A stretch of DNA of 64,000 nucleotides from a bacterium YEK0313 (GTDB lineage: Bacteria; Pseudomonadota; Alphaproteobacteria; Rhizobiales; Phreatobacteraceae), in assembly GCA_000751295.2 (NCBI GenBank), contig CCMO02000001.1:1971501-2035500 (forward strand). Reading direction: 5' to 3'. The translations under genes and the position numbers were made by a program. Of this stretch, positions 1 through 9,222 are shown piece by piece. Numbering within the stretch: the first letter of the stretch is position 1; every line of letters starts with the position of its first letter. The notes beneath the pieces were generated by a model. That model was not told where the DNA came from. It ran no database searches and saw only the letters and a list, made by a program, of their open reading frames with translations.

Positions 1-372
1 GAACGTCTCGTCGACATGGTCGAGCTCGATCTCGGCGATGATCAGGCCTTTGAGGGACCCCTCGAACTCGTCGATTTCCCACAATTTTCCGGCGTAGGTC
101 ACCTCGTGCCGGACCTTGTCGATCGCCTGATGGCAGCAGAGCTGCAAAAGCCCCCGGGCATCGGCGGCCGGGATCTCATATTCGAATTCCTCGCGGGCGG
201 GTTCATCGAGATCGGCCTTGATGGTCAGCGTCGCCCGCCCGTCGGCGAGCCTGACGCGGGCCGACGAGGTCGGCGAGACGAAGAGGTAGCCTTGCTGGAT
301 CCGGCGAGGCTTGGCACCACGCCGCCAGGTATCGCCGACGACGAGGAACTTGCGCTCGATTTCGATGGCCAT
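1..372 (-). CDS. CYTH domain protein (inorganic triphosphatase family), partial
   Basis: The reading frame is open from an ATG at 372 to the left edge of the window, so only the N-terminal 124 residues are seen. The protein opens with MAIEIERKFLV, the EIERKF signature of CYTH (triphosphate tunnel metalloenzyme) proteins, followed by the expected QGYLF and ARVRL strands and a later EIELD acidic strand that helps bind metal in the tunnel. Family members hydrolyse tripolyphosphate or related triphosphates in the cytoplasm; the exact substrate cannot be read here. It is divergent from the LysE-family gene. The family is clear; the stop and C-terminus lie outside the window. Confidence 0.9.
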   Translation of the reverse strand, partial: MAIEIERKFLVVGDTWRRGAKPRRIQQGYLFVSPTSSARVRLADGRATLTIKADLDEPAREEFEYEIPAADARGLLQLCCHQAIDKVRHEVTYAGKLWEIDEFEGSLKGLIIAEIELDHVDETF

Positions 373-543
373 GGGGGAAGCCGCCTTCGATCGACCGGGG
401 AGCCCGGACGGGCCAATGTGACCGTTGACGGCGCGGCGGGCAAGCTACCCTGGGTAGATTTGAGCTGCGGCTTCGCGGCTGTTCGCCATTGCCCGGCGGC
501 CCCGGTCAATGTTCAGATGACGTGCGTCCTACCGGAGCCTCCC

Positions 544-1176
544 ATGACGATCGGTCTGTTCTTCGCAACGCTTGCCGCGGCGATGATCTATATTCTCACC
601 CCCGGGCCTGCCTTTCTCGCACTTTTTGCGCTCTCGGCGAGCCGCGGGCGTGGCGCCGGAGCCCTGTTCGTCGCCGGCCACCTCGTCGGCGACATTCTCT
701 GGGGCACGCTGGCGCTCGCGGCCATTGTCGGCGTCAACCAGCTCGGCCCGATGCTGTTCGAGGCGCTGGGCCTGTTCTGCGGGCTCTATCTCATCTGGCT
801 CGGCATCCGGGCGGTGCTGAGCCGGGAGGCCGCCGGCATGGCTGTGGTCGGCGCGAGCCATCCCTTGACCGCCGGCCTCGTCTTCGGCCTGACCAACCCG
901 AAGGCCTATCCGGTGTCGGTCGCCATGTTCACCGTCCTGGTCGGCCATTATTCCGGCCTCCTGACCTGGGACATGGCGCCGCTCGTCATGGCGGTGGCCT
1001 TTGTCGGCTTCATCCTGGCCGACCTCATCCTGGTGGCGATCGCCGGTCTCGACCTCGTCCGCCGGTTCTTCCTGCGCCACGGCCTGATCGTCACCAGGGT
1101 GGTGGGGGTCACCTTCGTGCTGTTCGGCACCAAGTCGATCGGCGATGCGGTCGCGAGCTATCGCGCGAGGGCGTAG
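544..1176 (+). CDS. LysE/RhtB family amino-acid exporter
   Basis: 210-residue inner-membrane protein of the size usual for LysE/RhtB exporters. The N-terminal helix contains YILTPGPAFL, matching the conserved P-G-P motif of this family, and about six hydrophobic segments follow, including a mid-protein FGLTNPKA motif (G-x-x-x-x-N-P-K), also typical. The frame is open further upstream to position 16, but the ATG at 544 starts directly before the first membrane helix and has GGAG five bases upstream. The substrate (amino acid, homoserine lactone or other small metabolite) cannot be told from sequence. Confidence 0.9.
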   Translation: MTIGLFFATLAAAMIYILTPGPAFLALFALSASRGRGAGALFVAGHLVGDILWGTLALAAIVGVNQLGPMLFEALGLFCGLYLIWLGIRAVLSREAAGMAVVGASHPLTAGLVFGLTNPKAYPVSVAMFTVLVGHYSGLLTWDMAPLVMAVAFVGFILADLILVAIAGLDLVRRFFLRHGLIVTRVVGVTFVLFGTKSIGDAVASYRARA

Positions 1177-1209
1177 CCGCGGCGCGCGATTCCGGCTAAT
1201 CCGCGCGGC

Positions 1210-2730
1210 ATGAAACCGTTCGATCGCCTTTCGCCCGATCCGGCGCGCGCCGCGCTCGCCGTGATCCTCGCCTTCACGGCGCTGCGCGTCGTGTTCGCGG
1301 CCCTTCTCGGCTTCGGCGTCGACGAAAGCTATACGCTCGGCCAGGCGCGCCATCTCAGCCTGTCCTATTTCGACCATCCCCCGCTTCATATCTGGCTCGC
1401 CCATGCGGCGATGAAGCTGTTCGGCACGAGCTGGGCCGTCCGCCTGCCCTTCGTCCTGCTGTTCGCGGCGACCTCTTGGCTGATGTTCCGCCTGACCGAA
1501 CGGCTGTTCGGCGCACCGGCCGGCCTCTGGGCCACCTTCAGCCTCAATGTCTCGGTGTTCTTTCTTGCCTCGCCCGGCACCTGGGTGGTGCCGGACGGGC
1601 CGCTCCTGTTCTGCCTCGCCGCCGGCGTTCTGGCGCTGGCGCGGCTGTTCTTTCCCGCCGACGGCGAACATCCCTCGGTCTGGGGTGCCTGGACCCTTGC
1701 CGGCCTCGCCTTCGGCCTCGCCGGGCTTTCGAAATATTCCGCGATCTTCGTCGTCGCCGGCCTTGCCCTGTTCCTGGTCGCGACCGGGCACCGGCGCCAG
1801 CTGCTCCACCCTGCGCCCTATCTCGGCGCGCTGATCGCGGCGGTGGTCGTCAGCCCGGTCATCCTGTGGAACATGGGCCACGATTGGGCCTCGCTGAAGT
1901 TCCAGGCCGGCCGGGGCGGCGGCAAGGGCCTGACGCTGACGGCCTTCGCGCAGATGGTGGTCGGCCAGTTCGTCTGGCTCGCGCCCTGGGTCGCCGTGCC
2001 GCTCGCCTATGCCGGGGTGGCCGCCTTCGGCGCGGTCAGGGATCCGCGCCGCCTGTTCTTGATCGCCCTCGGCCTGCCCAGCATCGCCTATTTCACGCTG
2101 CAGTCGCTCTGGTCGGGCTGGGCCCTGCCGCACTGGCCGATGCCCGGCTGGTTTTTCGTCTTTCCCCTGCTTGGCCTGTGGCTCGCCGAAAATCCGGATG
2201 CGAAGCCCTCGCCGGCGGCCTGGGCGAAATGGTGCGCAGGCCTTGCTTTCGGGCTTGCCATCGGCCTTGGGGCCATCGGCGCGACCGGGCTCCTCACGCA
2301 GCTCGGCGTGCCCGCCAAGGCCGATCCGACGCTCGACGCGCTGAACTGGTCCGCCCTGCGGCCGGCGCTGACGACGCGCGGCGTGGGCGGGCCGGCCGGG
2401 CCGGTGGTCGCCGGCCTGACCTGGAACGAGGGCGGCAAGATCGATCTCGTCATAGGCGATGCCGCGCCCGTCATCGTGCTGGGCACGGATCCGCGCGGTT
2501 TCGCCTATCGGCAGGACCAGCGCGCCTATGCGGGCCGCGACGTGCTGATCGTCGCGCTCGCCGGCACCTACCGTCGGTTCGAGGCCGACCTTGCAAGCCA
2601 GTTCGACGTACTCGGCGAGCCCGAGCCCGTGTCGATCGGGCGCTCCGGCCGGTCGGAGCTCGATCTCGTCATCGTCAGGGCACGCGGCCTCAAGTCGGCG
2701 ACGCCGCGCGCGCTCGCGTCACGGAGCTGA
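1210..2730 (+). CDS. family 39 glycosyltransferase (ArnT/PMT-like) membrane protein
   Basis: 506 residues. The first periplasmic loop carries DESYT followed by YFDHPPL, the acidic and H-P-P signature of the GT39/ArnT-like family that transfers sugars from polyprenyl-phosphate donors. Roughly ten hydrophobic segments follow, then a soluble C-terminal tail from about residue 375. Likely role is transfer of a lipid-linked sugar to an envelope acceptor (lipid A, lipid or protein); the acceptor is not deducible. It begins 33 bases after the LysE-type gene. No strong ribosome binding site is visible before the chosen ATG. Confidence 0.85.
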   Translation: MKPFDRLSPDPARAALAVILAFTALRVVFAALLGFGVDESYTLGQARHLSLSYFDHPPLHIWLAHAAMKLFGTSWAVRLPFVLLFAATSWLMFRLTERLFGAPAGLWATFSLNVSVFFLASPGTWVVPDGPLLFCLAAGVLALARLFFPADGEHPSVWGAWTLAGLAFGLAGLSKYSAIFVVAGLALFLVATGHRRQLLHPAPYLGALIAAVVVSPVILWNMGHDWASLKFQAGRGGGKGLTLTAFAQMVVGQFVWLAPWVAVPLAYAGVAAFGAVRDPRRLFLIALGLPSIAYFTLQSLWSGWALPHWPMPGWFFVFPLLGLWLAENPDAKPSPAAWAKWCAGLAFGLAIGLGAIGATGLLTQLGVPAKADPTLDALNWSALRPALTTRGVGGPAGPVVAGLTWNEGGKIDLVIGDAAPVIVLGTDPRGFAYRQDQRAYAGRDVLIVALAGTYRRFEADLASQFDVLGEPEPVSIGRSGRSELDLVIVRARGLKSATPRALASRS

Positions 2731-2900
2731 CATTCGCCACGGGCCGATATCGAAACCGGATGGATTTGAGCTTCGAAGCCACGACCTCGCAGCGTTCGCT
2801 CTCCGGTTGCGCGAGGCAGGCCTGCGACGCCAGCCGTGACATGGCGGGCGCGATCCGGCATGACGGAGCAGTTCCCTTGTCAGCACCGATCCGGAAGCCC

Positions 2901-3593
2901 ATGACCGCGCCCACCATCGTCTTCGACCTCGACGGCACGCTCGTCGACACCCACCCCGACCTCATCGGCACCCTGTCCTGGCTGCTCGAGGCCGAGGGGC
3001 TCGATCCCGTCGATCTCGAACAGGCGAAGAACCTCATTGGCCATGGCATGAAGCCGATGATCGAAAAGGCGCTCAAGCTGCAGGGCAGGGGCGGTACCCA
3101 GAGCGAGATCGACACGGTCTATGCCCGCTACGTCGAAGCCTATGAGCGGCGCATCGCCGACGACAGCCGGCCTTATCCCGGCATCGTCGCCGCGCTCGAC
3201 CGTTTCGCCGCCGAGGGCATGCGTCTCGCGGTCTGCACCAACAAGCTGCATCGGCTGGCGGTGAAGCTGCTCGACGCCCTCGATCTCAGCCGCCGGTTCG
3301 ACGTCATCACCGGCTTCGACACCTATCCGGTCCGCAAGCCGCATGCCGATCATCTGCTCTTCACCATCCGCGATGCCGGCGGCGACCCGCGACGGGCCGT
3401 GATGATCGGCGATTCCGAAACCGATATCCGCACGGCGCAGGCGGCCGGCGTGCCGGTCGTCGCCTATTCCGGCGGCTATACGGCGATCCCTCTGCCCGAG
3501 CTGAACCCGGATGTCATTCTGGACGACTACAAGGACCTTGCCGCGACGGTCGAGCATTTGCTGGCGCGTGACGTGGTTGGTCAACCGTCGTGA
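2901..3593 (+). CDS. gph: HAD-family hydrolase, phosphoglycolate phosphatase-like
   Basis: 230-residue subfamily IA HAD phosphatase. HAD motif I is FDLDGTLVDT near residue 8, with both aspartates present; motif II is the Thr in CTNK; motif III is the Lys in RKPHAD; motif IV is MIGDSETDI. Length and motif spacing match phosphoglycolate phosphatase (Gph), which removes 2-phosphoglycolate formed by DNA repair or oxygenation. The frame is open far upstream, but the ATG at 2901 lies just ahead of motif I. A TTG at 2878 is an alternative. HAD substrate specificity is hard to infer, so Gph is a best guess. Confidence 0.82.
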   Translation: MTAPTIVFDLDGTLVDTHPDLIGTLSWLLEAEGLDPVDLEQAKNLIGHGMKPMIEKALKLQGRGGTQSEIDTVYARYVEAYERRIADDSRPYPGIVAALDRFAAEGMRLAVCTNKLHRLAVKLLDALDLSRRFDVITGFDTYPVRKPHADHLLFTIRDAGGDPRRAVMIGDSETDIRTAQAAGVPVVAYSGGYTAIPLPELNPDVILDDYKDLAATVEHLLARDVVGQPS

Positions 3594-3716
3594 GCGCGCC
3601 GTTGCGAGAATTTCCCTTTGGTAAGGGTTGATTTTAAGCCGTCGTTTACCATGGCTTCCTAGGCTTTCCCGCCGTTGGCCCGGCACAGCGATGCCGCGGC
3701 CGCGAGGGGGATGACC

Positions 3717-5507
3717 ATGGCTATCAGCCGATTGTTCGCCCGGCGCCGTGCCGCCGCCGGCACGTCCGCGCCTGTTCAGGCCGACGAGGCCACGACGGGG
3801 GCGGAGGGTGTCGCGATCGACCGCGACGGCGAGATCGCGCGGCTGAAGGCCGAGATCGGCCGCGTCCGCGATACGATCGACCTGGTCGAAGCCGACCTGA
3901 TGGCGATGATCCGCGACGTCGCGGTCTCCGCCGATCGGGTGCACGACGGCACCGCCGCGGCGGCCGAGGCGCTGACGTCCATTCGCGAGCGGTCCGGCGC
4001 GCTCAACGACCTTGCCGCCAACGCATCGGAAAACTCGCGCGAACTGGCGGCGGCCACCGCCAAATTCACCGAGAGCGCGACGGAGATCGGCGGCCAGGTG
4101 CGGCAGGCGACCTTGCTGACAGATCAGGCGATCGAGGCCGCCGGTTCGGCGTCGAGCAGCGTCGACAGCCTGCGCGCATCGTCGGCCGAGATCGACCAGG
4201 TGGTGGGGCTGATCGCACGCATCGCCCGGCAGACCAATCTTCTCGCGCTCAACGCGACCATCGAGGCCGCGCGCGCCGGCGAACTCGGCAAGGGCTTCGC
4301 GGTCGTCGCCACCGAAGTGAAGATGCTGTCGCAGGAAACCCAGAAGGCCACCGACGAAATCGCCCGGCGCATCGCCCAGCTGCAGGCCGACAGCCAGTCG
4401 TCGATCACCGCCGTTCAGAAGATCGCCGGCGCTGTCGAGGCGATCCGCCCGGTCTTCGCGTCAGTCGCCGACGCGGTCGAGGAGCAGGTCGCAACCATTG
4501 GCGATCTCTCCCGCTCGGCCGGCGAGACGGCCCGTTTTGTCGAGACGGTTTCGGCTGGGGCCGCCGCCATCGATACCGCGGCGAGCGCGGCGGGCGAGAC
4601 ATCGACGGCCGCCGATGCGGCCGGCCGGCAGGCACGTGCGCTCGCCGAGAAGCTCCGCTCCCGTTTCACCATCGTCCTCCGCCAGTCCGAGATCGGCGAT
4701 CGACGCCGCTTCGACCGGCTGCCGGCCGATATCGTGGTGAGGCTGCATGGCCATGGTCTCACGCTCGAAGCGCATACGATCGACATTTCAGAGGATGGTG
4801 TGCTGGTCGCGACGCCCCAGGCCGCCAATGTCAAGGTCGATGGCCACTATCGCTGCAGCCTCGCCGAGGTCGGAGAGGTCGAGCTGCGGGTGGTCGCGAG
4901 ATCGCCGCTCGGCATTCATTGCCAGTTCGTCTCGGTCTCGCCGTCCTGCCGCGCCGCGCTGGAGGCGAAACTTGCGGCTCTGCGCGCCGCCGAGGCGGAC
5001 CGAATCGGCCGCGCGGTCGAGGCCGCGGCCGAGGTCGGGGCGGCGATCGAAAAGGCGGTCGAGGCCGGCCAGCTCGGCCGCGACGACGTCTTCGACAATG
5101 CCTATGTCGAGATCGACGGCACCAATCCGGTCCAGCACACGACGCGCTATCTCAAGGCTTTCGAGACGGTGCTGCCCGCCATTCTCGAACGCTGGCTGGC
5201 GACCGACCGGCGCATGGCCTTCTGCGTGGCGGTGGACCGCAACGCCTATCTGCCCGTGCACAACAGGGCCTATGCCCAGGCCCAGCGCCCCGGCGATCCG
5301 GTCTGGAACGCCGCCCATGCGCGCAACCGCCGGATCTTCGACGACAGGGCCGGACTCAGCGCGGCCCGCAGCGTGCGGCCCTTCCTGATCCAATCCTATG
5401 CGCGCGACCTTGGCGACGGGACCGTGGTGATGATGAAGGAGATCGATGCGCCGATCCGCATCTTCGGCCGACACTGGGGCGGCTTGCGCATGGCCTACAA
5501 GCTCTGA
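3717..5507 (+). CDS. soluble methyl-accepting chemotaxis protein with PilZ domain
   Basis: 596 residues with no transmembrane segment. Residues about 60-310 form the coiled-coil MCP signalling domain; its hairpin tip (around residue 171-200) reads ARQTNLLALNATIEAARAGE, the CheA/CheW contact region. Residues about 325-410 are a PilZ domain with RRRFDR (RxxxR) and DISEDG (DxSxxG), the two c-di-GMP binding motifs. The C-terminal 150 residues contain a conserved block seen in related cytoplasmic MCPs, possibly a sensor. This suggests a cytoplasmic receptor that feeds c-di-GMP status into chemotaxis. The ATG at 3717 follows a GAGGGGG box at good spacing; 3711 is an in-frame alternative. Confidence 0.88.
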   Translation: MAISRLFARRRAAAGTSAPVQADEATTGAEGVAIDRDGEIARLKAEIGRVRDTIDLVEADLMAMIRDVAVSADRVHDGTAAAAEALTSIRERSGALNDLAANASENSRELAAATAKFTESATEIGGQVRQATLLTDQAIEAAGSASSSVDSLRASSAEIDQVVGLIARIARQTNLLALNATIEAARAGELGKGFAVVATEVKMLSQETQKATDEIARRIAQLQADSQSSITAVQKIAGAVEAIRPVFASVADAVEEQVATIGDLSRSAGETARFVETVSAGAAAIDTAASAAGETSTAADAAGRQARALAEKLRSRFTIVLRQSEIGDRRRFDRLPADIVVRLHGHGLTLEAHTIDISEDGVLVATPQAANVKVDGHYRCSLAEVGEVELRVVARSPLGIHCQFVSVSPSCRAALEAKLAALRAAEADRIGRAVEAAAEVGAAIEKAVEAGQLGRDDVFDNAYVEIDGTNPVQHTTRYLKAFETVLPAILERWLATDRRMAFCVAVDRNAYLPVHNRAYAQAQRPGDPVWNAAHARNRRIFDDRAGLSAARSVRPFLIQSYARDLGDGTVVMMKEIDAPIRIFGRHWGGLRMAYKL

Positions 5508-5581
5508 GGACGTCGGACAAAGGTCGTATTCCGGTCGCCCCCGAGCGTGCTTGACCGGCCATGGCGCTTCCACCTACCCTT

Positions 5582-5761
5582 GGTGGTGACGGTTCCCGCA
5601 AGGGACAAAAGGGAATGCGGTGCGAGCGAAGAGCTCAAGGCCGCGGCTGCCCCCGCAACTGTAAGCGGAAAGTCCTCCACCACCATGTCACTGGGCTTCG
5701 GCCTGGGAAGACGGCGGAGGGCGTCGATCCGTGAGCCAGGAGACCTGCCGTCAGCCGTGGT
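5582..5761 (+). ncRNA. cobalamin riboswitch
   Basis: Recognised by conserved blocks in the right order: GCAAGG and AAAAGGGAA near 5598-5614, GCTGCCCCCGCAACTGTAAG at 5646-5665, a CACTGG block near 5689, GGGAAGACGG near 5705, and the B12 box GAGCCAGGAGACCTGCC at 5733-5749. P1 can form from TGACGG (5587-5592) and CCGTCA (5748-5753). In this family adenosylcobalamin or a related corrinoid binds and represses the downstream gene. The first gene downstream is the TonB-dependent receptor at 6210, about 450 bases away; that leader is unusually long and also contains a separate palindrome at 6049. Confidence 0.93.
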
Positions 5762-6048
5762 CACGCGCGGACAGGTTGGGCGGGGTGCCCCAGCTGGAGC
5801 TCGATCCGACTGTTCCTGACGGGACGGGGGGAAGGGGCCTCGTTCGCGGTGACGTGCCACACTCGTCGCCTGAGGTCGCCTCGTGTCCGCCTTTTCTGTC
5901 CAATCGCCCGGCGCGGGGTTGCGCCTGGGTTTTTCCACGCGCGCCAAGCCGCATGTCGCGGCCGCCCCGATCGCTTTGCTGCCGGCTTCGTGTCCCGCGC
6001 TGCCGATGAAGGCATCGGGCTTGACCTCGTCGCGTGGTACCGTCATAC

Positions 6049-6066
6049 GATATGTTATAACATATC
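6049..6066. promoter_or_regulatory. perfect 18-bp palindrome, Zur-box-like operator candidate
   Basis: GATATGTTATAACATATC is a perfect inverted repeat lying 144 bases before the receptor start. Its core ATGTTATAACAT resembles the zinc-repressor (Zur) boxes described for Proteobacteria. A TTGACC at 6021 could be the -35 of a promoter whose -10 region overlaps the palindrome. Control by Zur is an inference from this resemblance; the palindrome itself is seen directly. Confidence 0.55.
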
Positions 6067-6209
6067 ATAAAGGGCTGGCGGATGTCCCCTTTGTCCATCG
6101 GTTCCTGTCGCCGACATGGACGCTGCCACGGCCGGCCTGCGGCGGGCTGATCGAAGGCCCCCTTGCCGGTGCCGGCCTGTCCTCGCCATTTCCCAGCGAC
6201 GGAACCCGA

Positions 6210-8405
6210 ATGTCCTGCCATGTTCGCCCGCGCAGTCCAGAGCACCTGCGGCGCTCCGGGCACCGCACCATGACCCTGCTCGCCGCCACGGTCCTTCCCC
6301 TGCTCGCTGCGGACCCCGGGCGAGCGGAGGAGGCCGGCGGCATTGCTCCGGGTCCGACACTCGCGCTCGACACGATCACCATCGAAGGCCGCCGGACGAT
6401 TGCCCCGAGCGGTCTCAACCTGTCGGCACCGGCGGTCAGCGGCAGCCGCCTTGGCCTGACGCCGTTGCAGACGCCGGCCAGCATCGAGATCATGTCCGGC
6501 GAGCGCCTGCGCGAGCGCGGCCAGAACACGGTCGCGGAGGCGGTGACTCAGAATGCCACCGGCATCACCTGGCTCGGCGCGCCGGGCAATGGCGGCGGTT
6601 CCTATGCCTCGCGCGGCTTTGCCGGCGTCAGCTCGGTGATGAACCTCTATGACGGCACGCGGCTCTATGTCGGCTCGGGCACCGTCACCTTTCCCTTCGA
6701 CACCTGGAATGTCGAGCGGATCGAGGTCCTGCGCGGGCCGGCCTCGGTGCTTTACGGCGAGGGGGCGATCGGCGGCGTCATCAATGTCGTGCCGAAAAAG
6801 CCGACCTTCTCGCCCGTCAACGCCGCCGAAGCGAGCATCGCGTCCCATGGCGGCCGGCGCCTCGCCTTCGACAGCGGCGGACCCTTGTCCGACCGGTTCG
6901 CCTACCGTTTCAACATTGCGGGCACGATGACCGACGGCTGGCTCAGGCCGAACGGCGAGTTCCGCAATCTCGCCGTGTCGGGCGCGCTTCTGTTCCAGGC
7001 GACACCCGATCTTGCTTTCACCGTCTCCCACGATGTCGGCTACCAGGAGCCGATGCGCTATTTCGGCACGCCGCTCGTCAATGGCCGTCCGGAACAGCGG
7101 ATGCGCGCCGCCAACTACAATGTCAACGACAGTCGCGTCGGCTTCCAGGACAACTGGAGCCAGTTCAAGGTGGAATGGACGCCGACCTCCGATTTCACCT
7201 TGCGCAACACGGCCTACCGTCTCTCCTCGCATCGCCAGTGGCGCAACGTGGAGAGCTATTCCTACCTGCCGGCCACGGATCGCATCGCCCGTTCGAGCTA
7301 TATCGAGATCTTCCACATGCAGGAGCAGTGGGGGAACCGCTTCGACGCCACCTGGCGTGGCACGATGCTCGGCTTCAGGAACGAACTGGTGGCCGGCTTC
7401 GACATCAACCGGATCCGTTTCCGCAATGTCAGCAACTCGCCCTATGGCGGCACCAGCACGGTCGATCCCGTCGGCTTCGACCCCGGCAATTTCATCAATA
7501 TTGCCGGCACGCGGCCAGCCTTCCAGTCGACGGCCGACCAGACCTCGCTGTTCGCCGAGAACCGCCTGTCGCTGACCGACAATCTCGCGCTCATCGGCGG
7601 CCTGCGCTACGAGGCGCCGCGCATCCACCGCGACGATCTGATCAATCCGGCGAACACGTTCAGCGCCCTCTTCCAGGCGCTCAGTTATCGCGTGGGCATC
7701 GTCTACAATCCCATTCCCGACATGGCGCTCTATGCGCAATATTCGACCGGCATCGATCCGGTGCGAGATCTCCTGTCGCTGTCGATCAGCCAGCGCGATT
7801 TCAAGCTCTCGACCGGCCGCCAGGTCGAGGTCGGCGTGAAGCAGACGTTCTGGGGCGGGCGCGGCGAGTTCACGCTCGCCGCCTATCGCATCACCAAGGA
7901 CAATCTCGTCTCGGTCGACGCGAGCAATCCGGGCGTGGCGGTGCAGGTCGGCAGCCAGTCGTCGCAGGGCATCGAAGCGGCGCTGTCGCTGAAGCTTCTG
8001 GACAACCTCAGGGTCGAGGGCAATCTCGCCCTGCTGCATGCCCAGTACGACAGTTTCCAGCAGACCGTCGGCGGGGTGGTCGTGTCCTATCGCGGCAAGC
8101 AGCCGCAGCACGTGCCGGAGCAGGTCGCCAATCTCTGGGTGACCTGGTCGCCGCTGCCGCGCCTGGAGGCGCGGGCGGGGGTGCAATATGTCGGCCAGAC
8201 CTTCAGCGATTTCGCCAACACCGCCCGCCGCCCGGCCTATGCGGTCGTCAATGCCAGCGTCGACTATCGGCTCACCGACGCCGCGCGCGTCAGCCTGCGC
8301 GTCAACAACCTGTTCGACAAGGTCTATCCGGTGACCGGCTCGACGAGCATGTGGCTGCTGGGCCGCCCGCGCACGGTGGAGCTCGCCTATCATGTCAGCT
8401 TCTAG
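6210..8405 (+). CDS. TonB-dependent outer-membrane receptor
   Basis: 731 residues. An arginine-rich N-region and hydrophobic core (TLLAATVLPLLAA) form the signal peptide, followed by a TonB-box-like DTITIEG. The plug domain spans about residues 75-200 with VERIEVLRGPASVLYG and GGVINV, both typical of siderophore-type receptors. The rest is a beta-barrel ending in a terminal Phe, as needed for outer-membrane insertion. It heads an operon with an ABC importer of the iron-siderophore/B12 type. Control by the upstream cobalamin riboswitch suggests a corrinoid, cobalt chelate or other metallophore as ligand. The frame is open upstream to 5883; an alternative start is ATG 6270. Confidence 0.9.
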   Translation: MSCHVRPRSPEHLRRSGHRTMTLLAATVLPLLAADPGRAEEAGGIAPGPTLALDTITIEGRRTIAPSGLNLSAPAVSGSRLGLTPLQTPASIEIMSGERLRERGQNTVAEAVTQNATGITWLGAPGNGGGSYASRGFAGVSSVMNLYDGTRLYVGSGTVTFPFDTWNVERIEVLRGPASVLYGEGAIGGVINVVPKKPTFSPVNAAEASIASHGGRRLAFDSGGPLSDRFAYRFNIAGTMTDGWLRPNGEFRNLAVSGALLFQATPDLAFTVSHDVGYQEPMRYFGTPLVNGRPEQRMRAANYNVNDSRVGFQDNWSQFKVEWTPTSDFTLRNTAYRLSSHRQWRNVESYSYLPATDRIARSSYIEIFHMQEQWGNRFDATWRGTMLGFRNELVAGFDINRIRFRNVSNSPYGGTSTVDPVGFDPGNFINIAGTRPAFQSTADQTSLFAENRLSLTDNLALIGGLRYEAPRIHRDDLINPANTFSALFQALSYRVGIVYNPIPDMALYAQYSTGIDPVRDLLSLSISQRDFKLSTGRQVEVGVKQTFWGGRGEFTLAAYRITKDNLVSVDASNPGVAVQVGSQSSQGIEAALSLKLLDNLRVEGNLALLHAQYDSFQQTVGGVVVSYRGKQPQHVPEQVANLWVTWSPLPRLEARAGVQYVGQTFSDFANTARRPAYAVVNASVDYRLTDAARVSLRVNNLFDKVYPVTGSTSMWLLGRPRTVELAYHVSF

Positions 8406-9222
8406 CGGCGAGATGCCGACGGCGAGCGGAGCATCGCCGCTCGCCATCACGGTGGATGCCTTGCGCGTCCGCCGCGGCGGACGCGACATCCTCGCCGACG
8501 TCACGCTCGCCGTGCCGGCCGGCACGATGACCGGCATTCTCGGTCCCAACGGCTGCGGCAAGAGCACGCTGCTCCGTTGCCTGGCCGGCCTTGAACGGCC
8601 CGACGCGGGGCGCGTGCTGATCGACGGCACCGACATTGGCGACCTGCCGCCGGCGTTGCTCGCGCGCCGCCTGGCGCTGCAGGCGCAGGATGCCGACACC
8701 GCGCTCGGCTTCCGGGTGCGCGACGTCGTCGGCCTCGGACGGCTCGCGCACCGGCGCGGGCTTCTCAGCGGGGAGGACGACCACGACCGGGCGGTCGTCG
8801 CCCGTGCCCTGGCTCTGCTCGACCTGGGCGGCCTGGCCGACAGCGCCGTCGAAACCCTGTCGGGCGGCGAGCGCCAGCGCGTCATGCTGGCCCGTGCCCT
8901 GGCGCAGGAACCGGAGATCCTGCTGCTGGACGAGCCGCTCAATCATCTCGATGTCCATCATCGGTTCGAGGTTCTGGCCCTCGTTCGCGCGCTGGGGATC
9001 ACCGTGCTCGCCGTGCTGCACGATCTCGATCTTGCCGGGCGCTATTGCGACCGCGTGATGATCATGAAGGCCGGCCGGATCGTCGCCGACGCGTCACCCG
9101 AGGCGGCGCTGACGCCCGAGCATCTCGTCCCGGCCTTCGCTGTCGAGGCTACGGTCGACCGTCATCCCGCAACGCGGCAGATCCGCATCGATCTGCAGCC
9201 GATCGAAAGGGGGCGGCCATGA
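8392..9222 (+). CDS. ABC transporter ATP-binding protein, FecE/BtuD type
   Basis: 276 residues with Walker A GPNGCGKST, signature LSGGERQR, Walker B EILLLDEP and the H-loop HD of VLHDLDLA. It is the cytoplasmic ATPase of the importer made with the next two genes. The ATG at 8392 overlaps the receptor stop by 14 bases, indicating translational coupling; an ATG at 8413 is an alternative. Family members energise uptake of ferric siderophores, haem or cobalamin across the inner membrane. Confidence 0.92.
   Translation: MSASSGEMPTASGASPLAITVDALRVRRGGRDILADVTLAVPAGTMTGILGPNGCGKSTLLRCLAGLERPDAGRVLIDGTDIGDLPPALLARRLALQAQDADTALGFRVRDVVGLGRLAHRRGLLSGEDDHDRAVVARALALLDLGGLADSAVETLSGGERQRVMLARALAQEPEILLLDEPLNHLDVHHRFEVLALVRALGITVLAVLHDLDLAGRYCDRVMIMKAGRIVADASPEAALTPEHLVPAFAVEATVDRHPATRQIRIDLQPIERGRP

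Noticed and set aside
529..2133. Long open frame on the minus strand (534 codons) across the LysE and glycosyltransferase genes
   Set aside because: Low-complexity Arg/Gly/Asp/Gln-rich translation typical of antisense frames in GC-rich genes; the plus-strand genes have clear families.
5883..6209. N-terminal extension of the TonB receptor from GTG 5883
   Set aside because: It would place over 100 non-signal residues before the signal peptide and run through the palindrome at 6049; no ribosome site.
5751..8942. 1063-codon minus-strand open frame opposite the TonB receptor
   Set aside because: Antisense shadow of the receptor and ATPase genes; no domain or start signal, and composition matches a complementary frame.
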